Notes: generated by a model not told the origin, from the letters alone. Counted from the stretch's first letter, positions 16,708-25,759 are shown. The stretch: DNA of 64,000 nt from Actinokineospora alba (GCF_004362515.1 NZ_SNXU01000001.1:3782001-3846000), one strand, 5' to 3'. A program made the numbers and translations.

Positions 16708-17819
16708 GTTCGGTCCACGGGAAGTTCGGCCTGGACGGTGAAGCCGCCCTCACCGCGCGGCGCCGCCCGCAACTGACCGCCGAGGGCGGTGACCCGTTCC
16801 CGCATCCCGAGGAGCCCGACGCCCGGTTCCGGCGCTGCGTCGGAGGTGGCCTTGCCATCGTCATCGACCTGGATGACGAGGGCGTCGGGCCGGTAGTCGA
16901 TCCGGACTGACGCGGTGGCCGCGGCGGCGTGCCGGACGGTGTTGGTCAGCGACTCCTGGACGATCCGGTAAGCGGTGCGTTCCACGGCGGCGGGAACGTC
17001 GCTGCGGTGTCCCTCGATCGTCAGCTTCGCGTCCAGGCCGGTCGTCCGGGCGCGTTGGACCAGGTCCGGAACGTCGGCGAGCCCGTGCGGCGGGTGCTTG
17101 TCGTCGTCGCGCAGGGCCTCCAGGGTCGCGCGCAGTTCACGGGCAGCCTCACGGCCCGCGTCCCGGATGGCCAGGAGGGAGTCGGGCACTTCTTCGCCTC
17201 GTTTACGGGCCAGGTGGACGGCGACTTCGGCTTGCACCTTGATCACGGAGATCTGGTGCGTGAGCGAATCGTGCAACTCCCGCGCGATGTGCAGCCGCTC
17301 CTCGTCGGCACGGCGGCGCGCGGTTTCCTCGCGGGTGCGCTCGGCCTCGTCGGCGCGGCGCTCGGCTTGCCGCAGCGCTTCCCCCGCCGCGCCGGCGGCG
17401 ATCAGCCAGGCGATCTCGAGGACGTTCCGGGATTGGGTGAACGCCTCACCCAGCTGCCACCCGTGGGGAGCGGCCAGGATCGCCAGGGGGAGAGCGGCCA
17501 ACATGACCACCGACCCCACCACCGTGACGATGCGGTGTCCCGCCCGCACGGCGGCGTACACCGCGAACAGATACGCGACGACCGGCACGTCGAACCCGAT
17601 GGCCTGATACCCCAACGCGCACAACCCGGTCACGGCCAACACGGTGACCGGAGCCCAGCGGCGCGCGGCCAGCGCCAGACCACCGGCGGCCAAGAGGGCG
17701 TAACCCAGTGGGTCGAGGGCCGTGGCGGGGTGCTGCCTGGACAGCCCGGCGAGCACCAGGGTCGCCGCCACACCGATGGCGATTCCCCAGTCTCCGAGAC
17801 TAATCCGACCCCTGGTCAT
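16704..17819 (-). CDS. NarL-type sensor histidine kinase
   Basis: This 371-residue membrane kinase has about five hydrophobic segments in the first 150 residues and a coiled linker (LRQAERRADEAERTREETAR). Next come a HisKA_3 dimerisation helix with the phospho-histidine in HIARELHDSLTHQISV (about 193) and an HATPase domain (TAYRIVQESLTNTVRHA, VDDDGKATSDAAPEPGVGLLGMRERV). No extracellular sensor domain is visible, so it may sense membrane state. It is the partner of the response regulator it overlaps. Confidence 0.93.
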   Translation of the reverse strand: MTRGRISLGDWGIAIGVAATLVLAGLSRQHPATALDPLGYALLAAGGLALAARRWAPVTVLAVTGLCALGYQAIGFDVPVVAYLFAVYAAVRAGHRIVTVVGSVVMLAALPLAILAAPHGWQLGEAFTQSRNVLEIAWLIAAGAAGEALRQAERRADEAERTREETARRRADEERLHIARELHDSLTHQISVIKVQAEVAVHLARKRGEEVPDSLLAIRDAGREAARELRATLEALRDDDKHPPHGLADVPDLVQRARTTGLDAKLTIEGHRSDVPAAVERTAYRIVQESLTNTVRHAAAATASVRIDYRPDALVIQVDDDGKATSDAAPEPGVGLLGMRERVTALGGQLRAAPRGEGGFTVQAELPVDRT

Positions 17820-18015
17820 AAGTGGACAGTAGCCGGATATCCGCGCGGGGAACTCCTACGCACAGACCATCAACCGACTACCGCGGACGCAGTAGTTTCC
17901 CGCCCCCTGCGGCAGACACGGCAGTGCGAAGTGCCTGCGCTCGCACGACGACTGGAGGTGGGTTCGGCGGACAGGATCAGCGGTGTCCAGTTCGTCGGAG
18001 AGAAGGAGAAACCCC

Positions 18016-18357
18016 ATGTCCGTCCGTCAGCTGCTTGCCGCGCACGTGTTGGGCCAGCCTGAGGTTGTCAGTTCCTACGCCATGACCGGGGGACGTTTCT
18101 GGTCGTTGGTGGGTGTGGCGTTGGGACTGGTGGGAGTGGTCGTGGGCGGGGTGGCCCTGTCCCGGCGCGGAGGGAGGAAGGCCATCGCGGCGTTGGTGCT
18201 AGGGCTGGCCGGCGCGGTTGTCGGAGGGCTGGTGGTGGCCGCCGCCGAGGGTGGTCCTGGCACGGGTGCCGGGATTGTCGGGGGCTTCGTGGCGTTGGTC
18301 GTGGGACTGATCGGCGCGGGCCTCGGCTGGCTGGCTCGCTCTCGGCGACCGGTCTGA
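18016..18357 (+). CDS. Small membrane protein (DUF6223-like)
   Basis: This 113-residue protein has three hydrophobic, glycine-rich segments (FWSLVGVALGLVGVVVGGVAL, IAALVLGLAGAVVGGLVVAA, IVGGFVALVVGLIGAGLGWLA) separated by short basic loops, resembling DUF6223 proteins. ATG 18016 has AAGGAG 7 nt upstream, preferred over an upstream in-frame ATG at 17983. It is transcribed divergently from the two-component system, which may control it. Function is unknown. Confidence 0.7.
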   Translation: MSVRQLLAAHVLGQPEVVSSYAMTGGRFWSLVGVALGLVGVVVGGVALSRRGGRKAIAALVLGLAGAVVGGLVVAAAEGGPGTGAGIVGGFVALVVGLIGAGLGWLARSRRPV

Positions 18358-18360
18358 CCG

Positions 18361-18414
18361 CCAACTATAGTTGGTGTTCGCCAACTATAGTACGCTTACA
18401 TGTACTATAGTTGG
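18361..18414. promoter_or_regulatory. Paired palindromic operators (ACTATAGT core) of the MNT/HEPN pair
   Basis: CCAACTATAGTTGG at 18361-18374 is a perfect 14-bp palindrome. The same half-sites recur as CCAACTATAGTA (18381-18392) and TACTATAGTTGG (18403-18414), a second inverted repeat around a 10-bp spacer. These AT-rich sites stand out in GC-rich DNA and lie 18-71 bp before the ATG of a winged-helix nucleotidyltransferase gene. They are probably the binding sites for autoregulation. Confidence 0.75.
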
Positions 18415-18431
18415 CAGCGGAGGGGGTGTGC

Positions 18432-19052
18432 ATGGAGCTGGGACGACCGTTGTCAACGGTCACACCGACACTCGATGGCGACATCCTCGCGATCCTCGCC
18501 ACCGTCGATTCCTCCTTCACGACCGGCCAACTGCACCGGATGTTGACGCGGCACTCGGTCGAAGGCATTCGCAAAGTGCTGAAGCGTCTGGCCGAGCAGG
18601 GGATCGTGCGGTCGAACAAGGTCGGTCAAGCCGTCGCCTACCGACTCAATCGCGATCATCTGGCAGCGGAACACATCATCGGACTTGCTCGAATCAAGGA
18701 GACCCTCCTCGCCCGCATCGAGGAACGCTTGGAGTCTTGGGCCGTACCACCGGTCTACGCCGCTGTCTTCGGCTCAGCGGCGACTGATTCGATGACGGTG
18801 GAGAGTGACTTGGATGTTCTGCTGGTCCGCCCCGATCACGTCGAGGACGGCGAGTGGGCAGAGCAGGTCGACAGGTTGGTGGCAGAGGTGACTCTCTGGA
18901 CCGGCAATGATGTGCGGCCATTGGAGTTCGCCCTCCACGAGGTCGCTTCTCGCGGTCGGGACGAACCGGTCCTGCGCGATGTGTTGGACAGGGGGCTTAC
19001 CGTCGCCGGCACCCGCGCGTGGTTGGTCAAACAGCTTCGGAAGAAGGACTGA
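18432..19052 (+). CDS. Winged-helix/MNT nucleotidyltransferase, antitoxin-like
   Basis: This 206-residue protein has an N-terminal MarR/ArsR-like winged helix (ILATVDSSFTTGQLHRML, SVEGIRKVLKRLAEQGIVRS) and a C-terminal minimal nucleotidyltransferase domain. The catalytic pattern FGSAATDSMTVESDLDVLLV contains GSA and the SDLD metal-binding aspartates, so it appears active. ATG 18432 is preceded by GGAGGGGG. In HEPN/MNT systems the MNT protein antagonises the HEPN partner, in MntA/HepT by AMPylation. The HEPN-like gene starts 1 bp after this stop. The fused DNA-binding domain and the operators upstream suggest direct autoregulation. Confidence 0.8.
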   Translation: MELGRPLSTVTPTLDGDILAILATVDSSFTTGQLHRMLTRHSVEGIRKVLKRLAEQGIVRSNKVGQAVAYRLNRDHLAAEHIIGLARIKETLLARIEERLESWAVPPVYAAVFGSAATDSMTVESDLDVLLVRPDHVEDGEWAEQVDRLVAEVTLWTGNDVRPLEFALHEVASRGRDEPVLRDVLDRGLTVAGTRAWLVKQLRKKD

Positions 19053-19053
19053 A

Positions 19054-19452
19054 GTGCGGACACAGCCGTGTGACGGCGACATCAAGCGTGGCCGGCTCCG
19101 CAAGGCAGGGCAGTTCCTGGAAGCGGCGCAGCTAGTCCGCGAGATGGCTGATGAGAGCGACGAAGTCGCCGATGCGTACGTGACGTTGTGCGTCCACGCG
19201 GGCATCGCGGCCTCCGATGTCATTTGCTGTGTCAGAGTGGGCGAACATGCCCAAGGTGAGAGTCACGCGGACGCGGTCGGTCTGCTGGCCAGGGCGAACA
19301 AGGAAGCCGCGAAGCACCTGAGCACGTTGCTCAAGCTGAAGACGAAGTCTGGCTACAGCCACACACCCGCCACTGCGGACGAGTTCAAGCGCGCGGGCAG
19401 GGCGGCGGAGATGTTGGTGGAACAAGCTCGCCGCGACTGGGGCGGGAACTAG
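19054..19452 (+). CDS. HEPN-like protein, toxin candidate partner of the MNT gene
   Basis: This 132-residue, mostly helical protein starts at GTG 19054 directly after the MNT stop. The repeated A-rich helices (AGQFLEAAQLVREMADESDE, AYVTLCVHAGIAASDVICC, RAAEMLVEQARRDW) follow the HEPN four-helix pattern. The usual catalytic R-x(4-6)-H is not clear: the nearest match is RANKEAAKH, with seven residues between R and H. It may be a ribonuclease toxin with an altered motif or a non-catalytic HEPN. The assignment rests on helix pattern and pairing. Confidence 0.65.
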   Translation: MRTQPCDGDIKRGRLRKAGQFLEAAQLVREMADESDEVADAYVTLCVHAGIAASDVICCVRVGEHAQGESHADAVGLLARANKEAAKHLSTLLKLKTKSGYSHTPATADEFKRAGRAAEMLVEQARRDWGGN

Positions 19453-19524
19453 TCAGCCCGAGGTCGCGAGACGCTCGGGTGACCAGGCGACCGGGGCTGG
19501 CCGCCACGCTGCGTGAGCCCTGTT

Positions 19525-20358
19525 TCAGCCCCGGTCGTGATCGGCCGCAATTCTTTCCATGAAATCCACCGAGTCGGGGGAATCGAGTGCGATCCGCCTC
19601 AGCTGATCCACCATCTCCACATAGTCCTCGGTGTCCTCCGGCTGGTCCTCGAATCCTGAGGCGCCCTTGTTCTCCAAGTACACCAGCCGAGGCAGCTGGC
19701 GGAACTCCAGGATCGTGAAGCACGCCGATAGGTCGTAGCCGCCGTGCCGAAACGGGATCACCCGGATCGCGCAGTTGGGTTCCTTCGCCAGATCGATCAG
19801 CCACCGAATCTGGGCGGCCATGGCCTGCGAGCCACCGAACGGCCGTCGGAGCACGGCTTCATCCAGAAAGACGCGAAGGGTGGGGCGGACCGGCCGGAAG
19901 AGGATCTTCTGCCGCTCCATCCGCCGGCGCACACGGCGTTCCGCATCGGCCTCATCCAGGAGCCCGACCCGCATTACCGTGCGCGCGTAGTCGCTGGTCT
20001 GCACGAGGCCCGGGACCAAGGTGGAGGAGAACGTGATGATTGATTCGGCCTGGGCCTCGAAGTGGATGAAGGCATCGAGAAGCGCTGCCCGCGACTGTCC
20101 CCACCAGCCGGAGGTCGCCGCTTCCTCGGCCATGGCCATGATCCGCTTGCGTTCCGGCCCTGTGACGCCATAGATGGCCAGCAAGGCCGACACATCCGCC
20201 ACGCTCGCCATCCGTCTGCCGGTCTCCGACCGGTTCAGGCTCGCGATCGACGTCCCCAATCGCTTCGCCGCCGCCCGGGTCGTCAACCCCGAGCGTTCCC
20301 GCAACACCTTCAACTCCGCCGCCAACGCACGCGCCCGGGCCGGAACTCGATCGTTCAT
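19525..20358 (-). CDS. Helix-turn-helix regulator with DUF5753 domain
   Basis: This 277-residue protein has an N-terminal XRE-type HTH (LKVLRERSGLTTRAAAKRLG, SIASLNRSETGRR) and a C-terminal DUF5753 domain (FEAQAESIITFSSTLVPGLV, QTSDYARTVM). Such genes are abundant in Streptomyces and Pseudonocardiaceae and are normally followed by a small DUF397 gene. No DUF397 frame follows here: the 72 bp downstream end at the convergent HEPN-like gene. It is therefore an orphan copy. Its role is probably regulatory. Confidence 0.88.
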   Translation of the reverse strand: MNDRVPARARALAAELKVLRERSGLTTRAAAKRLGTSIASLNRSETGRRMASVADVSALLAIYGVTGPERKRIMAMAEEAATSGWWGQSRAALLDAFIHFEAQAESIITFSSTLVPGLVQTSDYARTVMRVGLLDEADAERRVRRRMERQKILFRPVRPTLRVFLDEAVLRRPFGGSQAMAAQIRWLIDLAKEPNCAIRVIPFRHGGYDLSACFTILEFRQLPRLVYLENKGASGFEDQPEDTEDYVEMVDQLRRIALDSPDSVDFMERIAADHDRG

Positions 20359-20473
20359 GGCTCCATGAGATCAGGTGTTCCGACTACACAGCATCACTCG
20401 AATAGCTGAGCCGTTTCCCCTTGCGAAACCTCCAATCCCACCCACGTTGACCTCCGCCGCCTACAACCAGGCC

Positions 20474-21988
20474 ATGACCCTCAACCGCCGCACCCTCCTC
20501 CGCGCCGGAGGCATCACCGCCGCCGCAGGCCTCGCCCTCCCCGGCGTCGCCATCGCGGCTCCCCAAGCCAGGCCCCTCCTGACCCACGGTGTCCAAACCG
20601 GAGACGTCACCGCCGACGGCGCCATCGTCTGGACCCGCGCCGACCGCCCCTCCCGCATGCTCGTCGAGGTCTCCAAGGACCCCGACTTCCGCAACGCCCG
20701 CCAGTTACGCGGCCCGATGCTCACCCCCGACACCGACGGCACCGGCAAGCTCCGCCTCACCGGCCTCCCACCCGGCCGCGAGATCCACTACCGCGTCCGC
20801 GCCGAAGACGACCGCGCCACCAGTGAGCCGCTGACCGGCTCCTTCCGCACCGCCCCCATGGGCCGCGAGGACGTCCGTTTCACCTGGTCCGGCGACGTCG
20901 CCGGCCAAGGCTGGGGGATCAACCCCGACATCGGCGGCATGACCGCGTTCGCCGCGATGGCCGCGTGCCGCCCGGACTTCTTCATCAACAGCGGCGACAC
21001 CGTCTACGCCGACGGCCCGCTCAAGGAGTCCGTGACCCTCCCAGACGGCCGGATCTGGCGCAACCTCGTCACCCCCGAGAAGCTCAAGGTCGCCGAGACC
21101 CTCACCGAGTACCGCGGCCAGTTCGCCTACAACCTGCTCGACGACAACGTCCGCGCCTTCGCCGCGCGCACCCCGTCCGTCGTCCAATGGGACGACCATG
21201 AGGTGACCAACAACTGGTACCCCGGCGAGATCCTCACGTCCCCTCTGTACACCGAGAAGCGCGTGGACGTCCTCGCCGCCCGCGCCTTCCAGGCCTTCCA
21301 CGAGTGGATGCCCGTCGACCCGCGTCGCGCCGTGGACGGTCGGATCTACCGCAGCTTCCGGTATGGCAAGCACCTTGAGGTCTTCGTCCTCGACATGCGC
21401 ACCTATAAGGACGCCAACACCTCGCCCAAGACCGGCGTCGGCCACGTCCTCGGTGAAGCGCAGGCTAAATGGCTGGTGGACGGCCTGTCCGCCAGCAACG
21501 CCACCTGGAAGATCATCGCCGCCGACCTGCCCGTCGGCCTGATCGTCCCCGACGGCACCGACATCGAAGGCGTCGCCAACGGCCTGCCCGGCGCCCCCGG
21601 CGGCCGCGAGCACGAGCTCGCCTGGGTGCTGCGTTCCGTCGCCCGAAACCGGGTGCGCAACGTCGTCTGGCTGACCGCCGACGTCCACTACACCGCCGCC
21701 CACCACTACTCCCCGGACCGCGCCGCCGTGGGCGACTTCGACCCGTTCTGGGAGTTCGTCTCCGGTCCCCTCAACGCCGGAGCGTTCGGCCCGAACAAGC
21801 TCGACCCGACGTTCGGCCCCGAAGCCGTCTTCGTCCACGCCCCACCGGCCGCGAACACCTCGCCGATGGACGGTTTCCAGCACTTCGGCGACGTCGAGAT
21901 CGACGGCCCGACCGGCGCGCTGACCGTCCACCTGCGCGACGGCAAGGGCACCGCACTCTGGTCCAAGACCCTCACTCCACAACGCTGA
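20474..21988 (+). CDS. PhoD-type alkaline phosphatase/phosphodiesterase (first copy)
   Basis: This 504-residue secreted enzyme starts with a Tat signal (MTLNRRTLLRAGGITAAAGL) ending near VAIAAPQA. A fibronectin-like N-terminal domain (LTHGVQTGDVTADGAIVWTR) precedes the metallophosphatase core with metal-ligand motifs FINSGDTVYADG, VVQWDDHEVTNNW and VWLTADVHYTAAHHY. PhoD enzymes bind calcium and iron and release phosphate from diesters and monoesters outside the cell. The ATG at 20474 is chosen because it puts the twin arginines near the N-terminus. A second, divergent PhoD lies at 26589. Confidence 0.93.
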   Translation: MTLNRRTLLRAGGITAAAGLALPGVAIAAPQARPLLTHGVQTGDVTADGAIVWTRADRPSRMLVEVSKDPDFRNARQLRGPMLTPDTDGTGKLRLTGLPPGREIHYRVRAEDDRATSEPLTGSFRTAPMGREDVRFTWSGDVAGQGWGINPDIGGMTAFAAMAACRPDFFINSGDTVYADGPLKESVTLPDGRIWRNLVTPEKLKVAETLTEYRGQFAYNLLDDNVRAFAARTPSVVQWDDHEVTNNWYPGEILTSPLYTEKRVDVLAARAFQAFHEWMPVDPRRAVDGRIYRSFRYGKHLEVFVLDMRTYKDANTSPKTGVGHVLGEAQAKWLVDGLSASNATWKIIAADLPVGLIVPDGTDIEGVANGLPGAPGGREHELAWVLRSVARNRVRNVVWLTADVHYTAAHHYSPDRAAVGDFDPFWEFVSGPLNAGAFGPNKLDPTFGPEAVFVHAPPAANTSPMDGFQHFGDVEIDGPTGALTVHLRDGKGTALWSKTLTPQR

Positions 21989-22037
21989 CGGCACGGCAAG
22001 TACCCTCCCCGCGGACCATCTCTGGGGGGAACACCGA

Positions 22038-22994
22038 ATGCCGAACGACTTATCCGACCACCCTGACTTCAACGACAAGGACTGGCTGAAGAAAGCCACC
22101 AAGGCGGCCGAGAAAGACATCCGCCGCCTGCGCCGCAAGGGCAAGTGGCGCGGCCGCATGGTGTCCGCTCTGCTGCTGGTCGCGATCGTCGCGGTGGGCT
22201 ACGTGATGTACCAGCGCGGGCTGTTCTCACCCGGACAGCCCGCGCCGGTCGCGTCCGCGCCGTCGACGACAGTCACGTCGAAGGTGCCCGACGCGGCGGT
22301 GAACCTGAGCCAGCCCTTCGTCGGCACGCCGGCGGCGGGCTGGGCCGACGGCGAGGCGGGCATCGTCGCGCCCGTCGCGCAGCCGATCGGCAAGTACACC
22401 GCCGAGCAGGTCGCCGACGCCTACGCCAAGGTCCGCCAAGTGGTGATCGCCGCTCGGCTCGACCGCAAGGTGATCGAGGGCCACGACACCGAGCGGTTCC
22501 TCGACTTGATCGCCCCGGAGACCCGGGCGGCGATCCGCACCGAACTCGCCGATCCGAACAAGATCAGTGGTCTGATGACGCGGATCGCCGACGGTTTTCG
22601 GCTGCTTCCCGTGCCGCCCAAGGTGAACGGGACCATGTCGGCCACGGTGGGGGAGCAGGGCACACTGGTCGTCCACACTGAGTACGTCTTCGCCTACGCG
22701 TTCCACACCGACCGCCCCGACGAGCTCCGCAGCGCCATGGACATCGTCGCGATGGGCCGGTGGAAGGCCGACTACCAGGTGCTCGACGAGACCTGGCCCA
22801 AGCCCCAGCGTGGTGTCTGGTTCAGCACCTCCAGCGGCTTCACCTATTCGATGGCGTGCGGCGCCGCGGAGAAGGGCATGCTGGCGCCCTGGTACTCCGA
22901 GTACCGCCCGTCCGGTCCGACGGCGTCGCACGAGCCGGAGGTCTACTTCGACGTCACCCAGCCGGTCACCGTCGAAGACGGCTGCGCCACCTGA
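22038..22994 (+). CDS. Membrane-anchored protein of unknown function
   Basis: This 318-residue protein has a basic, charged N-terminal cytosolic segment (KKATKAAEKDIRRLRRKGKW), one membrane helix (VSALLLVAIVAVGYVMY, about 42-58), a Pro/Ser/Thr/Val linker and a large extracytoplasmic domain. The outer domain contains two cysteines (SMACGAA, EDGCAT) that could pair. GGGGGGAA lies 8 nt before the ATG. I do not recognise the family. It is followed with a 1-bp gap by the convergent stop of the reductase gene. Confidence 0.7.
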   Translation: MPNDLSDHPDFNDKDWLKKATKAAEKDIRRLRRKGKWRGRMVSALLLVAIVAVGYVMYQRGLFSPGQPAPVASAPSTTVTSKVPDAAVNLSQPFVGTPAAGWADGEAGIVAPVAQPIGKYTAEQVADAYAKVRQVVIAARLDRKVIEGHDTERFLDLIAPETRAAIRTELADPNKISGLMTRIADGFRLLPVPPKVNGTMSATVGEQGTLVVHTEYVFAYAFHTDRPDELRSAMDIVAMGRWKADYQVLDETWPKPQRGVWFSTSSGFTYSMACGAAEKGMLAPWYSEYRPSGPTASHEPEVYFDVTQPVTVEDGCAT

Positions 22995-22995
22995 G

Positions 22996-24321
22996 TCAGG
23001 CCATGCTGAACTTCTCGGCGTGCACCTGCGTATTCGGCACGCCGATCGCTCGGAGGCTGTCCAGCACCGACGAGGTCATCGCGAGTGGGCCGCAGACGTA
23101 GATGTCGCGTTCGGTGAGGTCGGGGACGAGGGACCGGAGATTGTCCGGCTCGAACGGCCGCGCTCCATCCTTGGTCCGGCCGGTGAGCAGGTGCAGCCTG
23201 CCGCCCTGAATCAGTTGGCGAACCTCGTGGAGCAGCACCGCGTCGCGCTCGTCGCGCACCCGGTAGAGCACGACGACGTCCTCGGTCGACCGCTCCTCCA
23301 GCAAGGCGCGGATGGGGGTGATCCCGACGCCGCCCGCGATCAGCAGCGTGCCGGGCCGCGTCCGCTGCAGTGAGGTGAACGCCCCATACGGACCCTCCAT
23401 GAACACACGGGTCCCGACCGGGACGTGCCGCAGGCCGGCGCTGCCGCTGCCGACCGCTTTGGCGGTCAGCCGCAGGAAACGGCCGTCGGGCGCCGCGGAC
23501 AGCGAGAACGGGTTCGCCAGCCACCAGTGGTTGTGTCCGGGGAACCGCCAGATGAAGAACTGCCCGGCCTTGGCGGGCAGCCGGTCGAGGTGTCGGCCGG
23601 TGACGTACACCGACACCGTGTTGTCCGACTCCGGCACCACGGCCTGAACCCGGAACTGGTGGTAGGCGTTGCGCCACAACGGCACGGCGATCCGCCCAAA
23701 AAGCAACGAGCCGACAGCGACGATCCACAGTGTCCACCAGTAGACGACAGCGAACGTGGAGGACTTGAACGTCGTCGTCTCAAGTAGCTGATGGACGAAC
23801 GCCACCGCGATCGCCAGGTACACCAGCAGGTGCAGGGCGTGCCAAGTCTCGTATTGCAACCGACGTCGGAAGTAGCGAAGAGAGGTGACCGCGATCGTGA
23901 TGATGGTGGCGGCGGCGATCATGCCGAGCAGTGACGCGGGCACCCCGGCCAGGGCGAGGAAGGTGCGCGCCATCGACGCGTTGTCCAGGGTCGCGTAGCC
24001 GAGCACGATCAGCGTGGCGTGGGTGAGGACGGTCCAGAGCAGGGTGAAGCCGGTCCACCGGTGCCACACCGTCAGCCGGTCCATCCCGATGCGGCGGTCC
24101 AGCCACGGCAGCCGGGCGACCAACAGCAGCTGGAACATCATCAGCAGGGCCGCGTGCAAGCCGACGAACTTGGCGACGGTGAGGATCGAGTTCTTCCCGG
24201 TGCCGCTGGTGAAGAACAGGACCTCGACAATCCCCAGGTTGACCAGCACGAACGCCCACAGCGCCCACCGCGCCTGAACAACCGGCGGTACTGAGCGCCT
24301 GCCTTGGGGACTAGTCGCCAT
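22996..24321 (-). CDS. Transmembrane ferric-reductase-like flavoprotein
   Basis: This 441-residue protein has about six membrane helices with a ferric-reductase-like heme core (WHRWTGFTLLWTVLTHATLI, YETWHALHLLVYLAIAVAFVHQ). An FAD-binding ferredoxin-reductase barrel (RLPAKAGQFFIWRFPG, ANPFSLSAAP) and an NAD(P)H domain (LLIAGGVGITPIRALLEE, ERDIYVCGPLAM) follow. It lacks the C-terminal 2Fe-2S domain found in many relatives. It would pass electrons from NAD(P)H through FAD and heme across the membrane, for example to ferric chelates. The PepSY gene upstream on the same strand supports an iron or heme-reduction role, although a hairpin separates them. Confidence 0.87.
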   Translation of the reverse strand: MATSPQGRRSVPPVVQARWALWAFVLVNLGIVEVLFFTSGTGKNSILTVAKFVGLHAALLMMFQLLLVARLPWLDRRIGMDRLTVWHRWTGFTLLWTVLTHATLIVLGYATLDNASMARTFLALAGVPASLLGMIAAATIITIAVTSLRYFRRRLQYETWHALHLLVYLAIAVAFVHQLLETTTFKSSTFAVVYWWTLWIVAVGSLLFGRIAVPLWRNAYHQFRVQAVVPESDNTVSVYVTGRHLDRLPAKAGQFFIWRFPGHNHWWLANPFSLSAAPDGRFLRLTAKAVGSGSAGLRHVPVGTRVFMEGPYGAFTSLQRTRPGTLLIAGGVGITPIRALLEERSTEDVVVLYRVRDERDAVLLHEVRQLIQGGRLHLLTGRTKDGARPFEPDNLRSLVPDLTERDIYVCGPLAMTSSVLDSLRAIGVPNTQVHAEKFSMA

Positions 24322-24390
24322 GGTCGCTGCCTCTCGTCGTCGCCCTTGCCGTCTCTACGCGCGGAGGCAGCGCCGGGTTCATCGGGTGAC

Positions 24391-24418
24391 GCGCGGGCGG
24401 GGCTCAGCCCGCCCGCGC
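24391..24418 (-). terminator. Hairpin terminator after the PepSY gene
   Basis: An 11-bp perfect GC stem (GCGCGGGCGGG with its complement CCCGCCCGCGC) and a 6-nt loop begin 6 bp after the stop of the PepSY gene. There is no T-tract, as is common in high-GC actinobacteria. Confidence 0.6.
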
Positions 24419-24424
24419 ACCGAA

Positions 24425-25759
24425 TCATCCCTTCCCGAGGCGGTACGCGCTGTCGATGGCCACGAACGCGACCAGGGTGACGCCGAAGACCGGCATCGCC
24501 CAGCCCAGCGCCGCCGCGACCACCACGACCGTCACCAGCGCCGGAGCGGGCAACTGCCGCCACACCGGTTCCGGCGCCGGAGTCAGACCGCCCGAGGTCG
24601 GTCGGCGCTGCCACCACATCCGGTAGCCCAACACCAACAGCGCCAACGCGCCGACGGCCACCAACGCCAGCGCGAGCTGGTTCGCGAAGCCGAACAGGGT
24701 GCCGCTGTGCGCTTGGACGCCCAGCGTCGTCAGCTTCGCCGGCAGCGGGAAGTCCTGCCAACCCTGCCGCGCGGTGACCTCGGCGGTGTACGGGTCGACC
24801 GCGATCGTGGTCTTGCGGACCGGCAGCCCCTCCGAGGTCTCGGCGACCTTCACCGCCTTGGCGGCCGAGGCGGGCGCGGTGATCGTCAGCTGGCCCTCCA
24901 TGCCCTGCGCCCGGGCGACGGACAGCACCCGGTCCAGGCCGACCGGTTCGCCCCGCGCGATCACGTTCGGCGCGCTCAGGCTGGGCGATTTCGCGTCGAG
25001 CGCGGCGATGGCCGTGTCGAACTTTGCCCCCGCGTGGTTGGACCAGGTCAGGCCGGTCGCGCTGAGACCGAGCAGCCCCAGGGTGAGCCACAAGCCGAGC
25101 ACACCGTGCCGCGACCGGGTACGCGCCCGAGCGGACCCGTTGCCCGCGGGCACCAGCAACGTGCGAAGGCGTCGCCGCTTGCCGACCCAAAGCACCAACC
25201 CGCCCAACACCAGGAACGGCAACCAGCTCGCCGCGAACTCGGCGTACAACCTGCCGACCTCGCCGAGGTGCAGCGAACTGTGCAGCTTCCGCAGCCACAC
25301 CTGCGCGGGCGGCCGGTTGTTGACCGTGATCAGCTCGCCGTCGACCTTGCCGGTGTACGGGTCGACGTAGACAGTCAGCGACTCAGTCGAGAAGTGGTCG
25401 TCGCCCTTCGCCAAACCGGGCTTGTCCAGGACGACCTGTGTGGTGCGGTCCGGATCGGCGGGCACGATCACCGACGTGAGCTTGCCCTCCGGGTGCGCGG
25501 CGAGCGCGGCGCCGACCTGCTCGGTGAGTGGCCGAGCGGGTCCGCCGGGCGCGTCCACGTACAGCTTGTCGCCGTAGAGGACGTCGTTGATCTGCGGAGT
25601 GAAGGCGTAGAGCAGCCCGGTCAGCGCGAGCACGGCCAGGAACGGCGCGACCGCGAGGCCCGCCAGGAAGTGCACGCGCCGGGCCAAGGCCCATAAAGCA
25701 CGGGATTCCGCCTTCTGCGGCGCGTCGGTTCTGGGCGGGTCGGGATCGAACGTGGTCAT
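24425..25759 (-). CDS. PepSY-associated transmembrane protein
   Basis: This 444-residue protein has the PepSY_TM architecture: a first helix (RRVHFLAGLAVAPFLAVLAL), a PepSY-like external domain (VYVDPYTGKVDGELI), HSSLHLGEVGRLYAEFAASW leading into a membrane helix, a second PepSY region (TIAVDPYTAEVTARQGW) and C-terminal helices (GTLFGFANQLALALVAVGAL). The histidines in HFLAG, LHSSLHLG and QAHSGTLFG are conserved in relatives implicated in siderophore-iron reduction (PiuB/FoxB type). ATG 25759 has CAGGAG 7 nt upstream. A related membrane protein gene lies just upstream. Confidence 0.85.
   Translation of the reverse strand: MTTFDPDPPRTDAPQKAESRALWALARRVHFLAGLAVAPFLAVLALTGLLYAFTPQINDVLYGDKLYVDAPGGPARPLTEQVGAALAAHPEGKLTSVIVPADPDRTTQVVLDKPGLAKGDDHFSTESLTVYVDPYTGKVDGELITVNNRPPAQVWLRKLHSSLHLGEVGRLYAEFAASWLPFLVLGGLVLWVGKRRRLRTLLVPAGNGSARARTRSRHGVLGLWLTLGLLGLSATGLTWSNHAGAKFDTAIAALDAKSPSLSAPNVIARGEPVGLDRVLSVARAQGMEGQLTITAPASAAKAVKVAETSEGLPVRKTTIAVDPYTAEVTARQGWQDFPLPAKLTTLGVQAHSGTLFGFANQLALALVAVGALALLVLGYRMWWQRRPTSGGLTPAPEPVWRQLPAPALVTVVVVAAALGWAMPVFGVTLVAFVAIDSAYRLGKG

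Noticed and set aside
20705..22159. Open frame antisense to the first phoD and the following gene
   Set aside because: It spans two sense genes and their gap and is low-complexity Val/Gly/Asp-rich, as expected of a shadow.
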